A stretch of DNA of 64,000 bases from an uncultured Eubacteriales bacterium. Its GTDB lineage: Bacteria; Bacillota; Clostridia; Christensenellales; Aristaeellaceae. Below the pieces are notes generated by a model, which was given only the letters and a program-made list of their open reading frames with translations, was not told the DNA's origin and made no database searches. Of the stretch, positions 25,113-33,916 are shown piece after piece (within the stretch, counting starts at the first letter, position 1; each line of letters begins with the position of its first letter). Location of the stretch: positions 62,001 to 126,000 of the forward strand of contig CADCFG010000002.1 of assembly GCA_902800625.1 (NCBI GenBank). The letters run 5' to 3'. The position numbers and the translations under genes were made by a program.

Positions 25113-26216
25113 ATGAATCTATCGGGAAATCAGCGCAGGGTCTACCTGCTGGCGCTGGGGCTGCTGATCCTGGCGGTGGCGCTGGTGTGCGCCTGGATGC
25201 TGTGGCCGAAGCCGGCCACGTCCCCCGCCCGGAGCGAACCGCAATCCGCGGAGCCTTCCGCGCAGCCCCAGGACGCCGGCGAGCCGACGGGCGCCAGCGC
25301 GGGAGCTGCCAGTGAAGCAGGCGGGGACGCCCAAAAGGTGTCCACCATCGTCTACTACCAGGACAACTACGGCTATCTCGTCCCCGTGATGTGCCAGGTG
25401 CCCATGGAGGACGGCATCGCCAAGGCCACGCTGAACCGCATGGTGCAGAGCGTGGGCAACGATATGCAGGCCGCGCGACTGGGGCTTCGCACGGTGCTGC
25501 CGGAGAACACGAAGATCGACCTGGATATCTCAAACGGCCTGGCCCGCATCGATTTGAGCAAGGAAGTGCTGAACATGGCCGATGCCGCCGCCGAGAGCAA
25601 CATGGTCAGCGCCATCGTGCAGGCGCTCACGGAGTTTGACAGCGTGGACCGGGTGGAGTTTCTGATCGACGGCCAGAAGCGCCAGACGCTGACCCACGGC
25701 ACCTCCGTGGCGGGCACGTTCACCCGGGGCGACATCAACCTGGAGAGCGCCGAGCCCACGGTCAGCCTGTCCGCCGCCGAGCCCATGACCCTCTACTTCC
25801 CGGCGGATTCCGGCGCGGTGATCGTGCCCGTGACCCGCATGGTGCGTGAGGGCTACGACGTGAACACCGCCGTGATGGAGCTGGCCAAGGGCCCCAGTAA
25901 CCAGGACATGCTGGAGAGCGTGGTGCCCGCGGGCTGCGGCCTGATCGACGTGAGCGTGGAAAACGGCGTGGCGAAGCTGAACTTCACCGGCGAATTCGTC
26001 AACCTGGTGCAGAACTCCGACGGCGGGCGCATGGCGCTGAAGGCGCTGGTGCTGACCTGCACCCAGTTCGAGGGCATCGACAGCGTGGAGATCTACGTGG
26101 ACGGCGTGAAGTACGACGCGGGCGACCTGGGCGTGCCCACCTTCATGAACGTAGCCGACAGCATCGTCTACGACTACATCCAGACCCAGTCGGCGATGAT
26201 ATTCGACTTTGAGTGA
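25113..26216 (+). CDS. GerMN-domain membrane-anchored protein (GerM-like)
   Basis: 367 residues. An N-terminal membrane helix (about 11-31) is followed by an Ala/Pro/Glu-rich linker and two GerMN domains (about 80-205 and 225-345), each built on an A(R/K)(I/L)(D/N)(L/F) strand and an ...ALTEFD/CTQFEGIDSVEIYVDG pattern. In Bacillus, GerM is a lipoprotein needed for sporulation and germination. The order gerM, rph, ysnA (rdgB), ysnB is the same as in Bacillus, which supports the call. The anchor here has no clear lipobox. Start at ATG 25113 with AAGGAGGG. Confidence 0.87.
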   Translation: MNLSGNQRRVYLLALGLLILAVALVCAWMLWPKPATSPARSEPQSAEPSAQPQDAGEPTGASAGAASEAGGDAQKVSTIVYYQDNYGYLVPVMCQVPMEDGIAKATLNRMVQSVGNDMQAARLGLRTVLPENTKIDLDISNGLARIDLSKEVLNMADAAAESNMVSAIVQALTEFDSVDRVEFLIDGQKRQTLTHGTSVAGTFTRGDINLESAEPTVSLSAAEPMTLYFPADSGAVIVPVTRMVREGYDVNTAVMELAKGPSNQDMLESVVPAGCGLIDVSVENGVAKLNFTGEFVNLVQNSDGGRMALKALVLTCTQFEGIDSVEIYVDGVKYDAGDLGVPTFMNVADSIVYDYIQTQSAMIFDFE

Positions 26217-26278
26217 TAAGAGGATTGGGGTCGCCCGTTCATCGATAATCGATATACTACCGCAAGGAGGATATACAA

Positions 26279-27607
26279 ATGGAAAACATCAACCGCGCCC
26301 CGGATGAGCTGCGCATCGTCCGAATCCTGCCGGACTACACGGAAATGGCCACCGGCTCGGTGCTGATCTGCAGTGGACGGACCAGGGTCATATGCACGGC
26401 CTCCGTCCAGGACGGCGTGCCTGGCTTCCTGCGGGGCAAGGGCAAGGGCTGGCTCACGGCGGAATACGCCATGCTGCCCGGCTCCACGCCCCAGCGCAAG
26501 GCCCGGGACGGCGTGAAGAAAGACGGCCGGGGCGTGGAGATTCAGCGGCTGATCGGCCGCTCCCTGCGCGCCGCCTGCGATCTGACCCGGCTGGGCGAGC
26601 GCACCGTGTACATCGACTGCGACGTGATCCAGGCCGACGGCGGCACCCGCACGGCCTCCATCACCGGCGCCTTCGTAGCGCTGTGCATCGCCGTGGACCG
26701 GCTGATGGAGCAGGGCACGCTGGTGGATTCGCCCATCATCCGGCAGGTGGCGGCGGTGTCCGTGGGCGTGATCGACGACGTGTGCACCCTCGATCTGGAG
26801 TACGCCCAGGACAGCCGCGCCCAGGTGGACATGAACATCGTGATGACCCGGGACGGCAGGGGCGAACTTGGCTTCGTGGAGGTGCAGGGCACCGGCGAGG
26901 GCCGATGCTACACCCGAAAGGAGCTGGACCAGCTGCTGGCGCTGGGGGAGAAGGGCTGCCTGGAGCTGATGCAGGCGCAGCTGGACGCCCTGGGAAGCCG
27001 CGCGGAGGTGATCTGCAAGAAGCCGGTGCTGGCGCTGGCCAGCAACAACTTCGGCAAGCTCAGGGAACTCAAGCAGCTGCTGGGCGAGCGCTTCGACGTG
27101 CGCTCCATGCGGGAGATGGGCGTTTCCATGGACGTGGACGAGAACGGCGAGACCTTCGAGGAGAATGCGCTGATCAAGGCCAGGGCGCTGATGGACGTGT
27201 GCCATTGCGCCACGCTGGCGGACGATTCTGGCCTGTGCGTGGATCAGCTGGACGGCCGCCCCGGCGTGCATTCCGCCCGCTACTGCGGCGTCCACGGCGA
27301 CGACGAGGCCAACAACCAGCTGCTGTTGAAGGAGCTTTCCGACAAGCCCGCGCCCCACAGGGCCCACTACGGCGCGGCGGTGGCGCTATGCCGTCCGGGT
27401 CATGAGCCGCTGGTGGTCTACGGGCGCTGCGACGGCGAGATCATCGACGAGTACCGGGGCGACGGCGGCTTCGGCTACGACCCGCTGTTCCTGTCGGACG
27501 ACTTGGGCGTCACCTTCGCCGAGGCTGACCCCGAGGCGAAGAACGGCGTCTCCCACCGCGCGCGGGCCATCGCGAAGCTGATTGAGGCGCTGGAGGCGGA
27601 AGCGTGA
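26279..27607 (+). CDS. rph-rdgB: Fused ribonuclease PH / XTP-dITP diphosphatase
   Basis: One 442-residue chain carries two enzymes. Residues 1-245 are RNase PH, the phosphorolytic 3' exonuclease that trims tRNA (NRAPDELRIVRILPDY, AEYAMLPGSTPQRKARDG, IDCDVIQADGGTRTASITG). Residues 247-442 are a RdgB/YsnA-type inosine-triphosphate pyrophosphatase that cleans the nucleotide pool (LALASNNFGKLRELKQLL, SGLCVDQLDGRPGVHSARY, GFGYDPLF). In Bacillus these are adjacent separate genes. AAGGAGG precedes the ATG. The stop overlaps the next GTG by 3 bp. Confidence 0.94.
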   Translation: MENINRAPDELRIVRILPDYTEMATGSVLICSGRTRVICTASVQDGVPGFLRGKGKGWLTAEYAMLPGSTPQRKARDGVKKDGRGVEIQRLIGRSLRAACDLTRLGERTVYIDCDVIQADGGTRTASITGAFVALCIAVDRLMEQGTLVDSPIIRQVAAVSVGVIDDVCTLDLEYAQDSRAQVDMNIVMTRDGRGELGFVEVQGTGEGRCYTRKELDQLLALGEKGCLELMQAQLDALGSRAEVICKKPVLALASNNFGKLRELKQLLGERFDVRSMREMGVSMDVDENGETFEENALIKARALMDVCHCATLADDSGLCVDQLDGRPGVHSARYCGVHGDDEANNQLLLKELSDKPAPHRAHYGAAVALCRPGHEPLVVYGRCDGEIIDEYRGDGGFGYDPLFLSDDLGVTFAEADPEAKNGVSHRARAIAKLIEALEAEA

Positions 27608-28092
27608 TCCGCCTGGGCGTGATCTCCGACAGCCACGACCGCACCTATTGGATCGAGAGATGGCTGGAGTTCGCCAAGGGACAGAACTACGACGCGGTGT
27701 TCCACCTGGGGGACTATGACAGCGATGCCCGCTGGCTGTCCCGGCGGCTGGACGCGCCGTTGACCAGCGTGGCGGGCAACTGCGACATGTTTTCCAAGCT
27801 GCCCCGCATGGCGCGGTCGGCCTACGGAACGCACCGCATCCTGGCGGTACACGGACATTTGCAGGACGTGAAGTACAGCTACGACAGGCTGTGTTACTAT
27901 GCCGAGGAGCAGCAGTGCGGCATCGCGCTGTTTGGCCACACCCACAGGCCCTACGCGGGCTACGAGGGTGGCATACTCCTGATGAATCCCGGCGCACTGA
28001 TGGACGGGTGCTACGGGGAACTGCTGCTGGACGGCGACAGGGCCGTGCCGCGGCTGTATTCGTTCAGGGACGAAGATGACGACGACGAATGA
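27604..28092 (+). CDS. YsnB/YfcE-type metallophosphoesterase
   Basis: 162 residues with the short phosphodiesterase motifs ISDSHDR (residues 7-13), HLGDYDSD, GNCD and HGH, then GHTHRPYAG. Related enzymes cleave phosphodiester model substrates in a manganese-dependent way; the natural substrate is unknown. The GTG start overlaps the previous TGA. It keeps the Bacillus order rph-ysnA-ysnB. Confidence 0.9.
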   Translation: MIRLGVISDSHDRTYWIERWLEFAKGQNYDAVFHLGDYDSDARWLSRRLDAPLTSVAGNCDMFSKLPRMARSAYGTHRILAVHGHLQDVKYSYDRLCYYAEEQQCGIALFGHTHRPYAGYEGGILLMNPGALMDGCYGELLLDGDRAVPRLYSFRDEDDDDE

Positions 28093-28115
28093 TCGTCAGA
28101 AGGAAGGGTGTACCA

Positions 28116-28748
28116 ATGGAGCGCAGGACATTTTTGCTCAAACTGTATCCGGATCGCCAGGACGAGACCCTGGCCGCCCTCGGTGCGCTGGGTCCTGAGA
28201 TCCGGAAAACTGCGGCGTGGCTGGGCGTCGGCAACTTTTCGATCTGGAACGTTGAAAATCTGCTTTGCGGCTACGGGGAGTATGAAAGGGAAGTGGACCT
28301 GGACGCCGCCCCGGCGCTTCGGGCGAAGCTGGAGCCCGTGATGGACGGCTGCTCCGAGGTGATCTGTCCCACGGGCAGCATGCGGCTGATGTACCATGAC
28401 ATCGGCGTGGTGCGCCAGGACAAATCCCTGATCCGCCACCGCGTGTTCGTCACGAAGCTCAAGCCCGGCTGCGCCGAGGAGTACAAGCGTCGCCACGACG
28501 CGCTGATCGAAGCGCGGGGCGACGCCATATCCGACGGCCCGGACAGCAATTTCACCATCTGGTACGGCGGAGGCTATATCTTCGGCTACTGCGAGAAGGT
28601 AAAGGCGTTCGACCGCGAGATGACGGAGGATGAGCGTCGGGACATCGTCGCCTGGGAGAAAAAGCAGCTGGAGATCATGGACTGGATCACCGACGACGTG
28701 GACTGGATCACCGGCGAAAAGCACGAAGCGATCCGCAGGATCGTGTGA
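28116..28748 (+). CDS. Tandem L-rhamnose-mutarotase-like protein
   Basis: 210 residues made of two alpha/beta-barrel-like halves. Each begins with a RxFxxKLxP strand (RTFLLKLYPDRQDE at the start, RHRVFVTKLKPGCAEEYKRRH near residue 110) and continues with a NFSIWN/NFTIWY strand, as in RhaM. The second half fits the family better. RhaM interconverts sugar anomers, but no rhamnose gene is nearby and the substrate is unknown. I chose ATG 28116 for its GGAAGGG spacing; an ATG at 28089 overlapping the ysnB stop is the alternative. Confidence 0.7.
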   Translation: MERRTFLLKLYPDRQDETLAALGALGPEIRKTAAWLGVGNFSIWNVENLLCGYGEYEREVDLDAAPALRAKLEPVMDGCSEVICPTGSMRLMYHDIGVVRQDKSLIRHRVFVTKLKPGCAEEYKRRHDALIEARGDAISDGPDSNFTIWYGGGYIFGYCEKVKAFDREMTEDERRDIVAWEKKQLEIMDWITDDVDWITGEKHEAIRRIV

Positions 28749-28759
28749 AAAACAAGAAG

Positions 28760-28792
28760 GATTCCCGGACAGGCCCGATCTGTCCGGGAATC
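28760..28792. terminator. Bidirectional terminator
   Basis: A perfect 13-bp stem, GATTCCCGGACAG/CTGTCCGGGAATC, between the convergent mutarotase-like and CsoR genes. Confidence 0.8.
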
Positions 28793-28795
28793 GTT

Positions 28796-29155
28796 CTATT
28801 TCATATACTTGTCAATGGCCTCGCACAGGTCGTCGATGGCCTTCTGGTCGCCCTCCACGGCGGCATCCACGATGCAGTGCTTCAGGTGGTCCTGCAAAAT
28901 CAGCTTGCCGGTGTTGTCGATGGCGGAGCGCACGGCGGCGATCTGGACGAGCACCTCCGAGCAGTCCCGGCCGTCCTCCACCATGGCCTTCACCCGCTGC
29001 AAGTGGCCGATGGCCCGGGACAGCCGGTTCAGCACGGCCTTGGTGTGCTCGTGGCTGTGGACGTGCCCGTGCTCATGGGTGTGGGGGATGCCGTGTTCGT
29101 GCATATACTCGTGATCCATATCGGCGTGGCTGTGGTTCTCGTGCTCGTGGCCCAT
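28796..29155 (-). CDS. CsoR/RcnR-family metal-sensing repressor with His-rich N-terminus
   Basis: 119 residues. The first 40 residues hold 14 histidines in Glu-His/Gly-His repeats. The rest is an all-helical DUF156 domain (NRLSRAIGHLQRVKAMVEDG, then DCSEVL and DHLKHC). The Cys, His and Cys of the Cu(I) site of CsoR are present (the C of DCSEVL, and the H and C five residues apart in DHLKHC), so copper is the best guess, with nickel possible. No metal transporter is adjacent. ATG 29155 has GAGGTG upstream; the promoter is TTGCAT-N17-TACAAT at 29175-29203. Confidence 0.88.
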   Translation of the reverse strand: MGHEHENHSHADMDHEYMHEHGIPHTHEHGHVHSHEHTKAVLNRLSRAIGHLQRVKAMVEDGRDCSEVLVQIAAVRSAIDNTGKLILQDHLKHCIVDAAVEGDQKAIDDLCEAIDKYMK

Positions 29156-29174
29156 GTCGTTCACCTCTATCGGA

Positions 29175-29203
29175 ATTGTAACAAACGCTGCCCGGAAATG
29201 CAA
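29175..29203 (-). promoter_or_regulatory. Promoter of the CsoR-family gene
   Basis: Minus-strand TTGCAT (29198-29203), 17-bp spacer, TACAAT (29175-29180). Confidence 0.7.
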
Positions 29204-29228
29204 TCCGCGCGGTTGTTAAATCATCGGT

Positions 29229-29257
29229 TTGACAATTTATGATTTTCAATATATAAT
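29229..29257 (+). promoter_or_regulatory. Consensus promoter of the LysR gene
   Basis: TTGACA (29229-29234), 17-bp spacer, TATAAT (29252-29257), a perfect sigma-A promoter. The -10 is flanked by TCAAT and ATTGA, a possible LysR autoregulatory site. Confidence 0.9.
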
Positions 29258-29290
29258 GCTCATTGATTAATGTATTCGGGAGACACAGCC

Positions 29291-30181
29291 ATGGATTTCA
29301 AGCAACTGGAGACCTTCGTGGCCGCGGTGGACGAGGGTAGCTTTTCCAACGCCGCCGAGCGCCTGCAGCTTTCCCAGTCGATGGTGACCATCCACATCCG
29401 CAACCTGGAATCGGAGCTGGGCACCCGGCTTTTGAACCGCACAACCCGCAGCATGGAGCTGAGCCCGGATGGCCGCACATTCTACAACTATGCCAAGCAG
29501 ATGCTGAAGCTGAACCGGGACAGCATATTCGCCCTGAGCCGCGCCAACCGGGACGAGAAGAGCGTGAACATCGTCACCACGCCCTACATCAGCCGCTATT
29601 ACGTGGCCAAGCGCCTGGTGGGCTTCCACCGGCTCCACCCGGAGGCGGCCTTCAACGTCATCACCACCTCCAGCGCCGATATCCACGCCAGGCTCCAGTC
29701 CGAGGAGGCGGAGTTCGCCTTCTGCACCATGAAGCCCATGAACGATGCCTACTCCGTCAGGCACTGCGAGAGCGCCAGCCTGGTGGTCATCACTCCGGAC
29801 GAGACGCGCTTTCGGGGCATCGATGGCCCGTTCCCCAAGGCGCTGTTCGGAGAGGAACCGCTGATCACCCGCAGCGGCGCGTCCACCCTGCAACAGGAAT
29901 TCCTGCGCTGGTCGAAGCTGAACATCCCGGAGGTGAAGCTGAAGGTCGCCGCAGCGGTGGACGACACCGAGACCATCAAGCAGTTGGTGGCGGACGGCGT
30001 GGGCATCGCCGTGATCTCCGAGGCCGCAGTGCGCTCCGAGGTGGCCGACGGGCGCTTGATGGCGTTTTCGCTCACGGATACCATGCCGTATCACCTGTAC
30101 TTTGCCCACAGGAAAAAATATCTCTCCCCGGAGCAGGCCGCTTTCCGGGACTACGTGCTGGAGAGTGCGAAGGCAGAGTGA
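29291..30181 (+). CDS. LysR-family transcriptional regulator
   Basis: 296 residues. An N-terminal winged helix (FKQLETFVAAVDEGSFSNAAE, SQSMVTIHIRNLESELG, residues 3-43) is followed by a periplasmic-binding-like effector domain. It lies directly upstream of fhs in the same direction, 111 bp away. LysR proteins usually control neighbours and themselves. Similar TCAAT...ATTGA pairs occur at both its own promoter and the fhs promoter, so control of the folate genes is plausible. The effector is unknown. Start at ATG 29291 with GGGAG upstream. Confidence 0.92.
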   Translation: MDFKQLETFVAAVDEGSFSNAAERLQLSQSMVTIHIRNLESELGTRLLNRTTRSMELSPDGRTFYNYAKQMLKLNRDSIFALSRANRDEKSVNIVTTPYISRYYVAKRLVGFHRLHPEAAFNVITTSSADIHARLQSEEAEFAFCTMKPMNDAYSVRHCESASLVVITPDETRFRGIDGPFPKALFGEEPLITRSGASTLQQEFLRWSKLNIPEVKLKVAAAVDDTETIKQLVADGVGIAVISEAAVRSEVADGRLMAFSLTDTMPYHLYFAHRKKYLSPEQAAFRDYVLESAKAE

Positions 30182-30189
30182 ACTATATA

Positions 30190-30240
30190 TCAATAATTCA
30201 ACATACATTTATTGAAATGCTTAAATAATGGTGGTATACT
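30190..30240 (+). promoter_or_regulatory. fhs promoter with overlapping inverted repeat
   Basis: TTGAAA (30212-30217), 17-bp spacer, TATACT (30235-30240). An inverted repeat TCAATAA (30190-30196) / TTATTGA (30209-30215) overlaps the -35 and may bind the adjacent LysR protein. Confidence 0.65.
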
Positions 30241-30292
30241 GCATCCTGTAAGACGCGGGCGACCCGCGAGAGACGAAGGAGGAAACGTGAGC

Positions 30293-32053
<1,761 letters not shown>

Positions 32054-32095
32054 GTCGACGGGGTCGACGGCCTGTTGCTGCCGAGCGGAACTGCT

Positions 32096-32130
32096 GCATG
32101 CCTGCCCCGCAGATCATGGGGCAGGCATGC
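32096..32130 (+). promoter_or_regulatory. Stable hairpin between fhs and fchA
   Basis: A perfect 13-bp stem, GCATGCCTGCCCC/GGGGCAGGCATGC, with a 9-nt loop and no T-run after it. It may be an mRNA stabiliser or partial attenuator rather than a full terminator. Confidence 0.55.
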
Positions 32131-32212
32131 GCGCAGCGCGGCAAAAGGACAGGATCATAGCAATGGTATGGGTGGCAGCGATGTCACCCATATTCAAGTA
32201 AAGGAGTTACCT

Positions 32213-32839
32213 ATGCCAACGGACTTCACTAAAAAAACCTGCCGCGAATTCGTCGACGCCCTCGCTTCATCGGCTCCCGCGCCGGGCGGCGGGGGAGCGG
32301 CGGCCCTGGCCGGAGCCCTGGGCACGGCGCTGGGCAACATGGTGGGCAGCCTCACCGTGGGAAAGAAAAAGTATGCAGGCGTGGAGGAAGAGATCATTCA
32401 GCTCAAGGCGAGGTGCAACGCGCTGCAGGCGGCTCTCCTCGACATGGTGGCCGAGGACGCCCGCTGCTTTGAGCCCCTGGCCGCGGCCTACGGCATCCCG
32501 AAGGACGACCCGAACCGCGCCGCCGTCATGGAGGACGCGCTGAAGACCGCCTGCTCGTCGCCCATGCGCATCATGGAGCTGTGTTGCCAGGCCATCGAGG
32601 CCATCGCCGTGTTCGCCGAAAAGGGCAGCCGCATCGCCGTTTCCGACGCCGGTTGCGGCGCGGCCCTGTGCAAGGCGGCCCTACAGAGCGCCAGCCTGAA
32701 CGTGTATATCAATACCAGGGCCATGGCCGACCGGGACGCCGCCGAGGCGCTGAACGACAGGGCCAACGCGCTGCTTGAAAAGTACGTTCCCATGGCCGAC
32801 GGCATATTCGCTGCCGTGCGGGCCGGGCTGGTCCAATAA
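32213..32839 (+). CDS. fchA: Methenyltetrahydrofolate cyclohydrolase / cyclodeaminase-family protein
   Basis: 208 residues, almost all helical, matching the formiminotransferase-cyclodeaminase C-terminal family. It shows SSAPAPGGGGAAALAGALGTALG split across residues 17-40 and VGKKKYAG. Free-standing members in Clostridia hydrolyse 5,10-methenyl-THF to 10-formyl-THF. Its position between fhs and a FolD that has lost the cyclohydrolase lysine suggests it supplies that step. AAGGAG precedes the ATG. Confidence 0.87.
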   Translation: MPTDFTKKTCREFVDALASSAPAPGGGGAAALAGALGTALGNMVGSLTVGKKKYAGVEEEIIQLKARCNALQAALLDMVAEDARCFEPLAAAYGIPKDDPNRAAVMEDALKTACSSPMRIMELCCQAIEAIAVFAEKGSRIAVSDAGCGAALCKAALQSASLNVYINTRAMADRDAAEALNDRANALLEKYVPMADGIFAAVRAGLVQ

Positions 32840-32898
32840 ACTGCTCCGTCAAATCATGGAAGAAAGCAATCCAAGCAAAAAGACGGTCTGATATAAAA

Positions 32899-32948
32899 AG
32901 CCTCCCTCCATGAGGGAGGCGTCATCCGCGAAGCGGATGACGGAGGGA
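32899..32948. repeat. Double-hairpin intergenic element, copy 2
   Basis: Two adjacent stems, GCCTCCCTC/GAGGGAGGC and GTCATCCGC/GCGGATGAC, then GGAGGGAG. On the minus strand the first stem is followed by T residues. It lies just before the folD ribosome-binding site (AAAGGAGG). Related to 1704-1750. Confidence 0.7.
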
Positions 32949-32965
32949 GCTAAAGGAGGCATACC

Positions 32966-33853
32966 ATGTCCAACCTGCTTTCCGGCAAGGAAGTGGCCGC
33001 TGCGATGAACGCGCGGCTCCTGGCGCGTTCTGAGGCGTTGAAGGCCCGGGGGATCGCCCCGAAGCTGGCCATCGTGCGCTGTGGCGAAAACCCGTCCGAC
33101 CTGTCCTACGAGCGCGGGGCCATGGCCCGATCGGCGCTGACGGGCGTGGCGGTAGACGTGATCGCCCTGCCGGAGGACGTGGCGAAAGACGCATTGATCG
33201 ATCGCATCCGCGCCCTGAACGCAGATGCCTCCGTCCACGGCGTGCTGCTGTTCAGGCCCCTGCCGAAGCATCTGCGCGCCTTTGACCGGGAGATCTGCAA
33301 CGCCCTTGAACCCGCAAAGGACGTGGACGCCATGACGGATCTTTCCATGGCGGGGGTGTTTGAGAACCGGGACGACCTGGGCTTCCCGCCCTGCACGCCC
33401 CGGGCATGCATGGAGATTCTGGACCATTACGGCATCGACCCCGCCGGCAGGCGCGCTGTGGTGATCGGCCGCAGCCTGGTGGTGGGGCGGCCCCTGGCCA
33501 TGATGCTGATGGTCCGCAACGCCACCGTCACCCTATGCCACACCCGCACGGTGGACGTGGCGGGGGAGGCCCGACGCGCGGACATCCTGGTCACCTCCGC
33601 GGGCGTGCTGGGATCGCTGACGAAGGATTTCGTCCGCCCCGGCCAGGTGGTGATCGACGTGTCCATCAACTGGGACGCCAACAAGCCCAATGCCAGGGGC
33701 GGCCTGGGGGCCATCGCGGGCGACGCCGTTTTCGACGACGTGTCGGGCATCGTGGACGCCATCACGCCCGTGCCCGGCGGTGTGGGCGCGGTGACCACCA
33801 GCGTGTTGATGGGGCACGTGATCGAGGCAGCCGAAAGGCAGATGAAACCGTAA
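32966..33853 (+). CDS. folD: Methylene-THF dehydrogenase of the FolD family, cyclohydrolase residues lost
   Basis: 295 residues. The dehydrogenase features are kept: YER at 48-50, PAKDVDAM, the Rossmann GRSLVVGRPLA and the C-terminal TPVPGGVGAVT. The catalytic lysine of bifunctional FolD (the K in YxxxK) is Ala52, and the glutamine of the GxLVQLPLP motif is Phe96. The lysine is needed for cyclohydrolase activity in studied FolD enzymes, so this copy is probably a monofunctional dehydrogenase, with FchA next door as the cyclohydrolase. AAAGGAGG precedes the ATG. Confidence 0.9.
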   Translation: MSNLLSGKEVAAAMNARLLARSEALKARGIAPKLAIVRCGENPSDLSYERGAMARSALTGVAVDVIALPEDVAKDALIDRIRALNADASVHGVLLFRPLPKHLRAFDREICNALEPAKDVDAMTDLSMAGVFENRDDLGFPPCTPRACMEILDHYGIDPAGRRAVVIGRSLVVGRPLAMMLMVRNATVTLCHTRTVDVAGEARRADILVTSAGVLGSLTKDFVRPGQVVIDVSINWDANKPNARGGLGAIAGDAVFDDVSGIVDAITPVPGGVGAVTTSVLMGHVIEAAERQMKP

Positions 33854-33916
33854 ATCCCGCGAGAACAGCCGCTTACCGACCGCCCGCATCCATCCCGTAC
33901 AAAAGGAGCATCCGCC

